This document shows, piece after piece, positions 54,101-64,000 of a stretch of 64,000 nt of DNA (positions are counted from its first letter, which is position 1; every line of letters begins with the position of its first letter). Source of the stretch: Zygaena filipendulae (taxonomy: Eukaryota > Arthropoda > Insecta > Lepidoptera > Zygaenidae); assembly GCA_907165275.2 (NCBI GenBank), contig OU015650.1, positions 10,260,001-10,324,000 on the forward strand, in the 5' to 3' direction. Below the pieces are notes generated by a model. The model did no database searches and was not told the origin of the DNA. It saw only the letters and a list, made by a program, of their open reading frames with translations. Made by a program: the position numbers and the translations under genes.

Positions 54101-56967
54101 GCGAATTTCAGAAAAATACCGTTAATGTGGTCTTGTTTATTTTTATACTTTGAATTTTCAGAAATTGAACAAATACATAATTCAAATCCTGGATATCTAT
54201 ATTACATAATATACTTACATGCTTTCCTGGAATCACTTTACCTACTCAGATCACTGTTCATAATAAACAAGTACTTAAAATTAAACTTTCTAAACGTAAA
54301 AATGTATGTAAATTTTTATTTGTTTTATCTGAGCAGGCGATACAATATGTGGCAAAATTAGCTGCAAATATTAACAGGGTTGAAAGTATACACCGTCATA
54401 AATGTTCATAAAATAAAGAAGTTAAAAATTATAAAACTAAAAAAAATTTTTTTAAACAAAATAGATCAATCAAAAAGAAAACCTGTAAAAGGCTCTCGCC
54501 GCTCAATCGCTTTAGGCGCGGGTTAGACAGAAGCAGAGCGGGTGCAGGCGCACCATCAGCGCACCTCTTCTATCTGTTTTGCATCCCTCTCTTACATTTT
54601 GTATGAAAGGAAGAACATTGGGAAGTCAAAGGTGTGTGGGCGAACATAGCCTACAGTGCGCCTTCGGTGCTTTCGTGACGCGCCCTCTCGACATCTTTTC
54701 AGTCTTCTTTCATAAAAAATGTAGGAGAGACTTTGTGCAAAACAGATAGAAGAGGTGCGCTGCCGGCGTACCCATGCCACGCCCGCGCCGCTTCTGTCTA
54801 GGCTGCGCCCAACACACACATCGCCGCGCACCGGTATCTTACCCTTTAACTATGGACGTTCCATTTTTGTTACACTACTATGGACGTGCGGCCTCACAGA
54901 CCGCTATCTTTCGGGACTGGTTTCTATATTAATGAATAAGTATTGTAACATTTTTTTTAATCTCTTAAAAGAGTAAGGTACTAAATGTAAATAAAAGATA
55001 TAATTTTAATGAAAAATATATTTATTTTAAATTAAATCTAACGATATAGCAATCAAGGGCACTTTTTAAACTTTTTAACTTGAGATCATTGTATAGGTAT
55101 ATTGCCACAGGAAAATTACTTTTTTAGCTAGTTTAACTTTTTTTACAATAAAATATAAAGAACAAAGAACATAAAAAACTTAACATAATCTTCTCAAAAC
55201 TAAACATAAAAATTTCGACAAAGTAACAAAGACAACGCGCGGTCTCACAGACCGCACTCAAAATATAAAGCGAAATTACTCAAATTTTCAAAATTCAAAA
55301 TTACTCAAAATTCAGCGGGGCGACGTAACCTTCACTCTCAGCGGTTGTTTCGTCACTAAAACAGAAGCTACTGAGGCGTGGGGTACGTGGGAGGAGGGGG
55401 ACATGAGAATCACAAACTGCAAGCTGCCTGTGAGACCGCACGTCCATAGTTGAAGGTTGAGATCAATGACCTAAGTAGTATAAGGTCATACTAATACAGC
55501 TGATGCTTTGCTCGCAGTGTGTGTGGCGCATGCCTTGTATACGTAAAAGTGAGCTATGTGTATTCTGTACCTTGTGAATGTAGTTGTTAGGTATTTGTAC
55601 AGGTAATGTTTTTACTTTTTACAATGATTTTATTTTTCTCATATGAAAAACTACCAAACTTATACTATTATCTTTGTCACTTATCCTGTTTGTTATAATG
55701 TGTACTTTCAGCCCTGTATATATTTGCAGCAAATTTTGACACACCTTATGTACTGATCAAGTAGAGAAAATTCTCCAAAAAACATATCAACAGCACACAG
55801 GTCTACACCGACAAGAACATATTATATGGCAGCATGTAAGTAAAAGTGTGCATTAATCATAGCCAGTAAGTAGACAATAATCTCATTCCTAATAAATTAT
55901 TAGGGCAGAGATTATTTATAAGCATATTTGATATATAATATTTTATTTACCTCAAAGTCTTTATTAGTTGTTAAATAGTTGATAAGTGTTTTGGGGTCTC
56001 TCATAGTTTCAACTGTCTTCATTACATCATCTCTCTCCATCAGCTTGAGGACTGGCTTCACTGCCTCTTGGAGGTCTTGGAGCTGAGCTAATACTTCTTC
56101 GCGGCGTTCTTTTATTTCTTGCATAACCTGAATAATAACACAACATGAAGGTACACAGTAAGATATTCTCAACGTTTAAATGAACAATCAAAAATTAAAT
56201 TTATGTAACTCTAGCTACAGATGACGTGCCCAAACAGATGAGTTTTATTCCATTCACAAAGCTTATTTTCTTTTTAAGGATGAACTCAAAATTAACACCA
56301 AATATTCAACACATTAAAATTTTTTACTTAGTTATTGAGCAGGGATTATGTTTGGGTTTGATTGCGGGTGGGTGGGTAATACTTTTACTTTATACATTTA
56401 GAATAGAATAGAATAGAATAGAATACACTTTATTGTACACCAAAATAATGTTACAGTGTGTTAACAAAAACTTATAACTAAAGGCATACAAAAGGCGGTC
56501 TTATCGCTTTACTAGCGATCTCTTCCAGACAACCTTTGGGTGGACAGGACTTTACTTGGTTTCCATAATACAAACTAGCTTGGTGTGGAATCAAGAAGAT
56601 GAAGTGTTACTATTATTTTTAAATACTATTAATATTACCTCTTGCGTGTCTTCATTAGGATATAACAACCTCCTAATATCATTCATGTAGTCAATCATTT
56701 TTGTCTTGCTCAAAATCTCCACTTTTGCTTTTAACAGTTCTGACTGATCATAAGTCTGAGGAAGTTGCAACAACTTTAGAGTATGTTGGACATATAAAAA
56801 CTCACCAGGAATAGGTACAATTTAAACAATAATTTCATAATGAAAGAAAAGGATCGACTATCATAAAATACCTCTTTTGCTGCTAAAAATTCTAGAAAAG
56901 GCAAAACAAGATGCCGATCCAAATATTGTCCAATTTTAAATGTAAGATCAAATTTTGAATAAGTCAT
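45152..56967 (-). CDS. Translation initiation factor eIF3 subunit E (Int6)
   Basis: Nine coding exons on the minus strand: 56872-56967, 56639-56755, 55951-56127, 53772-53894, 50047-50288, 49550-49684, 49015-49209, 47580-47814, 45152-45181. Total 1350 bases, 449 residues (human 445). eIF3e is a PCI-domain subunit of the eIF3 complex that recruits the 40S subunit and eIF4F. The start [20 protein letters not shown] and the stretch [13 protein letters not shown] match the family. [37 protein letters not shown] and [20 protein letters not shown] are highly conserved signatures of the PCI region. The last exon is only 30 bases ([13 protein letters not shown]), with a TTTCTTTCAG acceptor, and resembles the human C-terminus NWATQDSGFY. 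TTTATT (AATAAA on the minus strand) at 45088-45093 is a likely poly(A) signal. Its 3' end faces the mRpL53 transcript about 250 bases away. Intron 4 hosts a zinc-finger gene on the other strand. Confidence 0.95.
45739..45912. mobile_element. MITE of the ACGCATAGAAAAC family, complete copy
   Basis: 174 bp with inverted ends of about 40 bases (GCCAAGTTGACATTCTACAA, then CGTTAACGCATAGAAAAC). The subterminal parts also pair (GGTCAGTGGCCAATCAAAAC and GTTTTGATTGGCTGACC). No coding capacity. It lies in the last eIF3e intron. Confidence 0.85.
46194..46660 (-). mobile_element. Nested Helitron-like copies in the last eIF3e intron
   Basis: Two minus-orientation 3' ends: about 46196 (CTAGCTGTACTCCGCAG) and about 46491 (CTAGCTGTGCCCGCGG, then TTTCACCCGCG). 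The first shares TTACTCCTTATAACATCAG with the copies at 8482-8920. A third partial match at about 46326 (CACCCCTGTGAGTTTCGGGA) suggests one copy was inserted in another. Confidence 0.6.
46735..46820. mobile_element. MITE of the CTCAGAGTCG family, short copy
   Basis: Ends CAGCCGCGCTCAGGGTCG and ACTAAGTGCGGCCG, with TTTTAATGATTACG and its complement ATCATTAAAA. TAA lies on the left and TAT on the right, so the duplication is imperfect. It lies in the last eIF3e intron. Confidence 0.65.
47846..47950 (-). mobile_element. Helitron-like fragment in an eIF3e intron
   Basis: CTAGCCGTTTCTCACGG, then ATACATCCGCGCGCATTACG and CCGGGATGTAAAGTAGGC; diverged and truncated. It starts 32 bases from exon 47580-47814. 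The remainder of the 47815-49014 intron is AT-rich without recognised content. Confidence 0.5.
50648..50843 (-). mobile_element. Helitron-like element upstream of the zinc-finger gene
   Basis: Minus orientation: CTGGCTATTCCCAGCGGTTT, then CACCCGCGG, GATAAAAAGTACTCGATGTC and ACTTTCGCATATATTATTAG. It ends 216 bases before the zinc-finger ATG, so it may lie in that gene's promoter or 5' UTR. Confidence 0.65.
51060..52992 (+). CDS. C2H2-type zinc-finger protein nested in an eIF3e intron
   Basis: Exons 51060-52153, 52501-52687 and 52906-52992; 1368 bases, 455 residues. The ATG at 51060 gives [20 protein letters not shown]; the in-frame codon 18 bases earlier is TTG, so it was not used. The N-terminal 200 residues have no domain that I recognise. 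Then come six finger-like modules: C207/C210/H223/H228 (canonical), C243/C246/H259/C263 (C2HC), C283/C286/H299/H303 (canonical), C311/C314/H327/C331 (C2HC), C348/C351/H364/H370 (split by the first intron) and C392/C395/H408/H413. Linkers are long and lack TGEKP, so these are not a standard tandem array. A nuclear DNA- or RNA-binding role is likely from the family. The gene is antisense to eIF3e and lies wholly within its intron 50289-53771. I cannot name an orthologue. Confidence 0.85.
53316..53592. mobile_element. MITE of the AGTCCGTC family, best copy
   Basis: Left end TTAGTCCGTCAGTTAG, with AATAGACACGTATTTTTTGC; right end ATACGTGTCCAATATTTTTT, with AATCTACAAGACGGACTAA. The centre carries two GTGACGTCACT motifs in inverted arrangement. 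It lies in the same eIF3e intron as the zinc-finger gene. Confidence 0.7.
54344..55750. mobile_element. Composite nested TIR elements in eIF3e intron 3
   Basis: The outer ends match 29996-30384: ATGTGGCAAAATTAGCTGC, then AACAGGGTTGAAAGTATAC at the left, and the complement with TTTGACACACCTTATGTAC at the right. Inside are two more inverted-repeat elements. One is about 54514-54810 (AGACAGAAGC and GCTTCTGTCT, plus AGAAGAGGTGCGCTG pairs). The other is about 54847-55453 (AACTATGGACGT and ACGTCCATAGTT, with GCGGCCTCACAG and CTGTGAGACCGC). ORFs here are by-products. No transposase is recognised. Confidence 0.7.
56397..56570 (-). repeat. Retroposon tail with (AGAAT)n
   Basis: Five AGAAT units, then ACACTTTATTGTACACC and ACAAAAGGCGGTCTTATCGC, then AGCGATCTCTTCCAGACAAC. 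It is the reverse orientation of the unit at 19318-19441. It lies in the intron between eIF3e exons 2 and 3. Confidence 0.6.
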
Positions 56968-58839
56968 CGTGATTTCTGTCTTACAAATATCTTTGCACAG
57001 ACTTCAAGATATTACTGAATACTGAAAGAAAAATAATGTAAAGAAACACGTCGCAAGTCCGCAACTCGCACGTACAAAACTTAACCTCAAAAAATTGCCA
57101 AATGCCAAAATAAATGCCAATTGAATTTGATGGCTAAATTGGTTTGTTATTTTTTTGGTGAAGCTTACCCCTCGGGGAAGGCAGAAGGAATTTTGGTCCA
57201 TATAGCCAATTCATTAGTATTTTCTGCTTCTGAAGTTATTTACATCGAAATGCATTGGTGAGATGCATTTCGATGCTTTACCGGAACTTTTGGCAGCAAA
57301 TCTTTACAGTTGAACCTTAATAGGACGCTCTGTGGGAAGTTGTATAGTAAAACGAAAACCTCCCGATGAACGCCCTATTTCATCTTATTTCACTGTTTCT
57401 GCACACTATTCATCACTAATGGATCATTATTATGCAAAATCACCATATTCACACAATATTAATCACGATAAACTAATTTGAAAAACAAAGAAATAAAACT
57501 GACGTCCACTCTGCTAGAAATCCCGCCTCCTGCCAAAAGTCCTGGCCAGAGAGAAGGTAATCACTACGTGGTCCTGGCCAAATGTGTATTTTTTTTATTC
57601 AATTTACTCCTTTTGGAAAAGGCCAAAGGGTCCATACAGCCAGTAGTTACCTGAAGTTATTTACCTAAATGTATCGGTGTAGATGCATTTCAAAGCTTTA
57701 CTGGGAAATCTGGAAGCAATTTTCCAAAATTGGACCTTAATGGGATGCTCTGTGGGAAGTTGTATAGTAAAACGACAACCTCCCGATGAACGCCGCATCT
57801 TATTTCACTGTTTCCACACACTTGACTGTTCACCACTATTATGCGATAAATTAATTTACAGAAGCATCTTAAGGAATCAAAGTACTAACTGGAACTAAAT
57901 TAAATAGATACCTTTGCCTTCTCCAAAAGGAGTATCTCACCATTAGTCTTCCCCATAAGTCGTAAATTTAACAAAAGAAAGACATTAGAAATAAAAATAA
58001 AAAGTGGACTTTTAGTGGGATTTTTAGCAGAAAGGACGTCAGATTTATTTATTTGTTTTGCAAATTAGTTTATCGTGATTAATATTATGTGAATATGGTG
58101 GATTTTGCATAATAGTGATCCATTAGTGATGAACAGTGTGCGGAATCAGTGAAAAAAGATGAAATAGGGCATTCGTTAGGAGGTTTTCGTTGTACTATAC
58201 AACTATTATATTATGTAAATTACGCGGGACTTCCCACAGAGCGTCCTATTAAAGTTTAACTGTGAAGATTTGCTGTTAAAAGTTTTGGTAAAGCATTGAA
58301 ATGCATCTCATCAATGCATTTCGATGTAAATAACTTCAGAAGACGAAATATATCACTGAATTGGATATATGGACTAAGTTTCCTTCTGCCTTCCTCGAAA
58401 GGGGTAAACAAACACTCAGAAGAATATGCTACTGTTATTGTTCCGAGGGTAATCATCACCAAAAAAACAAAAATGTCATTTCACATTTGTCAAATTGTCA
58501 AGCAAGTTTTGGTTTGTCAGTTTAGTGCTGCGGTATTTCTACGTGATAATTTAGTCGTAATTCGTTAATTTTCTGTCCTACGATAGTTAAAAACTTAAAG
58601 AAACATTTATTACGTTATTTTTCACACTATAACGCATTTAATTTTATTCGGACGAGGAGTCTAACAAGTTTTTGACTCTAATGTTGTGTAACGCCGCGGC
58701 ACGTTTATGTGCTTGAGTTTCAAAATGGCGTCCATCCACTATTGTGTACTGATAAAATGCGTTTAGATGTACTGGGACTGTGTGACTTGAAAATTAATAT
58801 GGACTAAACTTCTCAGCGTCGGTAAAGATATCGGATAAA
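56968..58839. promoter_or_regulatory. Divergent spacer between eIF3e and the pps-like gene
   Basis: 1.87 kb between the two start codons, which point away from each other. Both promoters and 5' UTRs must be here or begin here. Most of the spacer is the inverted-repeat block 57142-58475. The unique parts are 56968-57141 and about 58476-58839, the latter moderately rich in CG just before the pps-like ATG. Confidence 0.5.
57142..58475. repeat. Large inverted-repeat block with a third internal copy
   Basis: The left arm 57142-57535 (CTTACCCCTCGGGGAAGGC, ATGCATTGGTGAGATGCATT, AGGACGCTCTGTGGGAAG, AACCTCCCGATGAACGCCC) matches in reverse the right arm of about 57990-58475. Between them, about 57590-57900 holds a third copy in left-arm orientation. 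The differences between arms (insertions such as TTATATTATGTAAATTACGC) show independent decay. Short relatives are at 41130-41300 and 4735-4870. Confidence 0.8.
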
Positions 58840-61800
58840 ATGTCAAATACAGTAATAACCAACTACACGGATCTAAATGGACCTTCGTCAAAAGCGGATA
58901 GCTCCGTTGTTGTTATTGTAAACAAGGATGGATCCCTTTCAGTTGATCAGAAATTGCTTGGGACTCTTATAGGTAAGTAAGAAATAAGAAAATATTATTT
59001 ATTGAATGTTATAGCACTACAACGAGTTTTAATTGTATTGTACTTTACGCCTAGGTAGTAAATAATCGAGAAATAAATCAGTATTTTCTGTTATCATTAT
59101 ATTTTATATCAAAAAATATCTGAAAAGCGCCAATCCTAGTTATATTTTCAGTATTGTTTACTGTATTTGATATACCTACTGTTAGATTTTATAAAACGAA
59201 AAATTGGCGCCAAAATATATTGACCTACAATAATATTGCAGGTAGTCATGGGTCACAGGCGGCCGGCATTAGTGTGGTCCGTGTTGGTCATGAGGGTAAA
59301 CCAGATGATGCTACCGATTCAGAAAATGAAGATGAGAATGTACCTCATTTAACACTGTCAGTGGACAGTTATTATGATGAACCCAACAGCATAATAAAAT
59401 ATGGTTAGTGAACTTCATTCTTTGGTTTTATAAACTATGTCTCCAACTTCAAGAATTATTTAATATAATTTGAAAATATGTAGATATGTGTAAGCATACA
59501 GCAATTAATAATTAATTATGTAAGATACTAGCAAAACAGCTGGAGTTATTACCCTTGTGAAATATCTATAAATAATTTGTGGTGTGTATATTTCAGATAG
59601 TGGAGCAGAAATTTTGCAGTCATTGAGACTCGAGACAAGGGAGAACAGTTTGTTGGGATTTCAGAATGATCATTGCTATACACCATTTTTATCACCAGGC
59701 CAAGACTCTACTCCAAAAAGCAAAAATTATGCTTCTTTTGATGAACCCATCATAGAAATTGTGCATACAGCACCACCAAAACCAGTTTCTAATTCAAAGA
59801 AGATTACTATACTTGATCAAAAAGTAATCCCTAAAGGTAAAAAAATCTTAATAAATTCAAATGAACCATCCATATTATTAAAGGGAAAAGATGTTTTAAA
59901 TAAATCATTACCTGTTGCTAAATCAAAACAACACAATATTGACAAAAAAGTTGAAGATAATTCTGACACAACCACAAGCTCTTCAGATGAGAGTATACCT
60001 GACCGTGACTCTGATTCTGATTACAAAGACACAACAACTGATTCTATTAAACAAAGAAAAAGGCTGAAACCTGCTATATTGAAGCAGCAGACATTTAAAC
60101 CATCCAAATTAGATACCAAGGTTTCCTCAAGAGTAAAGACAAGCAAAAATGTTGTGAAAAGAGAAATTAAGGATAAAAATCAACGTAAAAGTATTGACAT
60201 AGAGAAAAAACTATCTGAGCAGCCTTCAACACCAAAAGAAAATAACTTAGAGGGTACAATTGTTGGCGCTTCAACTATCGATCCTAGTAAAAATGTTGCC
60301 AAACCTATTTCAAAGCAGGTCAGAAAAGAAAAGAAAACTCCAGCTCATGTGACTGCTTTGTTGTCTGATATGACATCATTATTTTCTACACCAGATGTGA
60401 TTAGAAGAGTTTCCACTGACACTAAAATACCCTCTAAAACAGATAAGGAATCTCCGCCTGGTAAGAAGTTGGCAGATACTTCATCAATATCAGAACCAGG
60501 TCATGAGAAGATATTGGATAACTCAAATATAGAAAAAACGAAATCTCAAACTCCTCTAAGGAGTTACATGAAACAAAAAGATAAAAATGTAAATCCTAGT
60601 GACAAAGCCACAAAAGGTTATGATCCTATTCCTCAATTGGATGATGCTAGTTTAGCTCAAATACTTCAAGACACAACTGGTATTGCTTCAATTTCTGCCA
60701 AAGGTAATCCAAATATTTCCACAACTAACACAATTAACAGTCCAGGACTGGCTGGACCTCTGTCTCCAACATTAGACCTACTTGGTGGCTTGCAACCTGA
60801 AGAAGAAGGATGGACAGAAGACCTACTGATGCATGTGGCACAGCTCGTAGAAAATTCACCGAATTTACAAGAAGTTATAGACAAACAAGTTCTTAATAAA
60901 GCGGATATTGCACCAAAACCCCACATCCAACCACCATTTCAGCAGCCTCAAGGCAACATTTATGGTGTAACATCACCAAAATCAGGTAAAACATTAGCAC
61001 CTCGAAAGGATCCTATAGAAATAGTGCGCCGTGACGGTCGTGTTATAACTCTACCTCCTATTGAAGCACCTGCAACAAGAGCATCTAAAAGAAAGAATCA
61101 GCTTGACACCAGCAGCAATGAGGCGCTCTCTCCATCCACAAGCGCGGCATATTCACTGGCGACACCTGAGCCAGTGGTGCAACAAATATCCACCAAACAA
61201 TATGTCAATAAGAAATTATCATCCAAAAAACAAGAACAAGCTATCCCATCACCAATTGTTGACAAAATAGTTGCAGAATCCCAAGAAAGTTGGAATTCGG
61301 AAGATGATCCTAACAGGTACCAGTTATCACTATTTGTCACTTTTGCAATGAAAATATGGCTTTGATCAATGCATTATATAATTATAGTAGGTACATTTAA
61401 AAAAATATTAACTACTTACATCATATTATTTGTGAAAACAATCTAAAATACAATAGTGTATTGAATTTGAATTACAACAAAAATGAAACAAATTAAAATA
61501 AAAACTTGTTTACGCTACTACATCTATGACTGTTGCTTTACTTTCTCATTATTATTTTTAAATATAGCCTGAATTATACTAAATATAGGTACTTAGAAAT
61601 GTCAAATGTCTTCAAAAATATATTGTGCTTTTAGGTTATGGTGTATCTGCAAGCAACCACACAATAATCGCTTCATGATTTGCTGCGATGGCTGCGAGGA
61701 CTGGTTCCATGGGAAGTGTGTCAACATAACTAAAGCAATGGGCCAGCAGATGGAGGAACAAGGTGTCGAATGGCGATGCCCTAATTGTGTGAAAAAAAAA

Positions 61801-64000
61801 TCGATGCCTAAATCAACCCCTAAGGTTCATTGTTGTTATCATAAACTATGTTATAATAAAACCTATGTTTCTTTATTTCTTGTAAACATTAAATTAATGA
61901 TAATGCGAATGCCATCGTACTATTTCTTTAAAATAAATTTGATCTGCATTTATTTTATTATGAAGTTGTAACTTAGTTTGTTACAGTTTATCAGGATTGT
62001 ATAAACTTGTTACATTTAAATGATCAAATAAAATAATAATACTCTCATACAACATAATATTCTCTAATTATCTGACTAATCGAGGATCTAAATGTACAAT
62101 AATTCAAATGAATAATAGTTTGTGTGGTGATTTTGATGAATTATAAATTATCTTCAAAAAGTTAAGTTTGTTCATTAGAAAATAATAATCCATGTTACGA
62201 CGATCGTGAGTGTATTATGACCTCAGTTGACACAAAATATTTAAGCCAATTGTGGTTTTGGTGATTCGGTGTTCTTTGTTGTAATTGTTTGTCCTATAAC
62301 CGAAAATATTTTTTATTTATTTTTTTGTTACGTTACGTAGGTTGCTACAATCCCTGTTCAAAGAAAACAAGAGATTGAAGGAAAATTGCTCCCAGTTCAA
62401 CAACAGCCGACCCCTGCTAAAGTGTCGTCATTAAAGACGTGCTGCATAGTCTGCAAGAAGGCAGCTCGCGCTAGCAGCATCTACTGCAGCGACATGTGCA
62501 TCCTGAAACATGCTCAAGACTCACTAAGCACTGGCAGTAAGGAAGGCAGTGATACTGGAAAACCATCTGACAAAAACAAAGCTGAGTCTAGGGTAAATGT
62601 TATTTATTATACAATTTTAATATCTGTCTTGGTTCACTGATAGGTATTGAAGCATACATTGAATTCTCAGTTTAATAAATATTAAACAAACAACCCACAC
62701 TTTACAGGTTATCGTGTATGAGCGGAAATCTGGAAGAGTGTTGGCCGGTCCTAATGCTCCAACTCCTGAGAATTTGAAATTTTGGCTTCAGAAGAATCCA
62801 ACTTTCGAAGTCGTACGTCCGGGCGCTCTGAGCGCTATCAAGCCTAATGTCCCTTTGAAGAAAACGTCTAATGAGCCCAACAAAATACAGACTATGCTTA
62901 ACTTTGAGAGGATTCCCAAAAAAATCACAACACAAGCCCAAATGACTCCTTCACGCCCACAACAAGCTGAAGTTAAAGAAAATACCATGAAAACTGTCAC
63001 GCCTAAGGAAGTGAAAACAGTTCCAACACCAAAAACACCCGTGACTCCAAAATCGCAAGCGCCACAGTATGCAGACACGCCGAGAGCGAGCACCTCCGCG
63101 GCCAAGTCTGTCAACGAACCAAGGAAAATTATGAGAACTCTCAGCAGATCACATGAAAAAGTAAGCTACATATTTGAAAAAAAGCAACTTTTCAGTATTT
63201 ACGCCAAATTGTTTTTTTTTTTTTTTCATTTTTAACAAATTTATTAATTCAAGTGTTTTAAATATTGTTAATAACGAATTTATGAACATTAATTGCCGAC
63301 TTATCCTTACATATTATTATAAAACTAAAGTCTTCCGTCTGTCTGTCTTTCTGTCTGTTCGCGATAAACTCAAAAATTACTCGACGGATTTTCATCCGGT
63401 TTTCACCAATAAATAGAGTGATTCCAGGGGAAGGTTTATACATATAGTTTGTCCTGGAAGTCCCAGGTGAACACCAAAATAACCGCGGGTGAAACCGCGG
63501 GGGACAGCTAGTATAAAAATGTTAAACTCAATGTGTCATCGCCCATCGGATAGAATTTATCATCCTTTGAATATATAATTAAGCATTGACTCATAGCATG
63601 TTCCATAGAGTAAAAAAAAGATATAAAACACAAGTCCTTACGCAATACATGTTTGGCCTTGATTTGTTTGCACTTTGATTACAAATTGAGTTTGGCGTGT
63701 TCATGATAATGTAATTATTCTTACAGACTCCTTCAGTTCCGTCGGTGGCATCGCGTCGGAAAGATACTGCCATCAGTGAAAATAAAAATAAGATGAATTC
63801 TCCGGAGCCGATTCGCGATAACGTCCGGAAAGCTTTATTAGAACAACTGACTATTAGAATGGCGGAAAATAAGGGATCCAAATTTACTGAGCACGAGATC
63901 CAAGAATTCGCTAATGACACCGAATCGGAATTACATGAGCTGTTCAAAGATGTGGGGATGAAATACAAAGCCAAATACAGATCGCTCATGTTCAACATCA
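58840..64000 (+). CDS. PHD finger and TFIIS-central-domain protein (PHF3/DIDO/pps family), 5' part
   Basis: Exons in the window: 58840-58972, 59242-59403, 59597-61316, 61635-61824, 62341-62592, 62708-63160, 63727-64000 (continues beyond the edge); 1061 residues so far. The family binds RNA polymerase II or chromatin and affects elongation and RNA processing; fly pps is the presumed orthologue. The first 670 residues are low-complexity, Ser/Thr/Lys-rich, ending in DPIEIVRRDGRVITLPPIEA, a motif I associate with DIDO-type proteins. The PHD finger is at about 673-724 (C675, C677, C689, C692, H697, C700, C720, C723). A small Cys module, CCIVCKK with YCSDMC (C770, C773, C784, C788), follows. The TFIIS central domain starts at about residue 995 (IRDNVRKALLEQLTIRM) and is cut at 64000. 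A SPOC domain would be expected further on. The donor at 61825 (AAG/GTTCAT) is weak, so that junction is the least certain. Confidence 0.88.
63306..63511 (+). mobile_element. Helitron-like element in the pps-like gene
   Basis: Second subfamily with a textbook 3' end: ACCGCGGGTGAAACCGCGG, then GGACAGCTAG followed by T. It also has TCTGTCTGTCTTTCTGTCTG and GTTTTCACCAATAAATAGAG. It is intronic (63161-63726). Confidence 0.8.

Noticed and set aside
54592..54976. Arg-rich ORFs on both strands
   Set aside because: They lie within nested inverted-repeat transposon sequence in an eIF3e intron and lack any transposase motif.
61606..61971. PHD finger as a stand-alone 121-residue protein
   Set aside because: The upstream and downstream parts are intron read-through; the PHD exon (61635-61824) joins the pps-like exons in phase.
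1..64000. CRISPR arrays, bacterial operons, integrated viral genes
   Set aside because: No regularly spaced repeats with unique spacers, no polycistronic bacterial gene layout and no ORF resembling a viral protein were seen.

Overview
The window is a piece of an insect nuclear genome, most likely from a moth or butterfly. It is AT-rich, its genes are split by GT-AG introns, and its introns and intergenic DNA are full of short non-autonomous transposons. Many of these look like Helitrons that end in a GC-rich hairpin plus CTAG, a repeat type I associate with Lepidoptera. The species assignment is inference. No bacterial-style features (operons, CRISPR, ribosome binding sites) are present.

Layout. 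1-5.6 kb: repeats, no recognised gene. 5.7-17.7 kb, plus strand: a tumour protein D52 family gene with two alternative first coding exons (5721-5739 and 10055-10439) that splice in the same phase to shared exons. 17.7-29.6 kb: no recognisable coding sequence, only 3' untranslated sequence and repeats. 29.7-39.3 kb, minus strand: a complete Argonaute-1 gene in 14 coding exons (913 residues, intact DEDH catalytic tetrad). 41.4-44.8 kb, plus strand: mitochondrial ribosomal protein mL53, followed two bases after its stop by a 59-codon ORF for a single-pass membrane protein, apparently on the same transcript. 45.2-57.0 kb, minus strand: complete eIF3e (9 coding exons, 449 residues), with a C2H2 zinc-finger gene nested on the opposite strand in its fourth intron (51.06-52.99 kb). 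58.8-64.0 kb, plus strand: the 5' part of a PHD plus TFIIS-central-domain protein of the PHF3/DIDO/pps family, cut by the window edge.

The gene models were rebuilt by hand from splice sites. In every multi-exon gene the intron phases join without breaking the frame, and the total length is a whole number of codons. Together the genes are housekeeping and gene-expression functions: small-RNA silencing (AGO1), cytosolic translation (eIF3e), mitochondrial translation (mL53) and transcription or RNA processing (pps-like). AGO1/mRpL53 and eIF3e/pps-like are divergent pairs. Both intergenic spacers carry inverted-repeat transposons, including one shared repeat family.

The most interesting signals are the two-cistron mRpL53 plus membrane-microprotein arrangement, the second N-terminus of the D52 gene, a 1.57 kb TIR element with TTA target duplications, a transposon-in-transposon whose empty site is preserved in a second copy, and large palindromes next to promoters.
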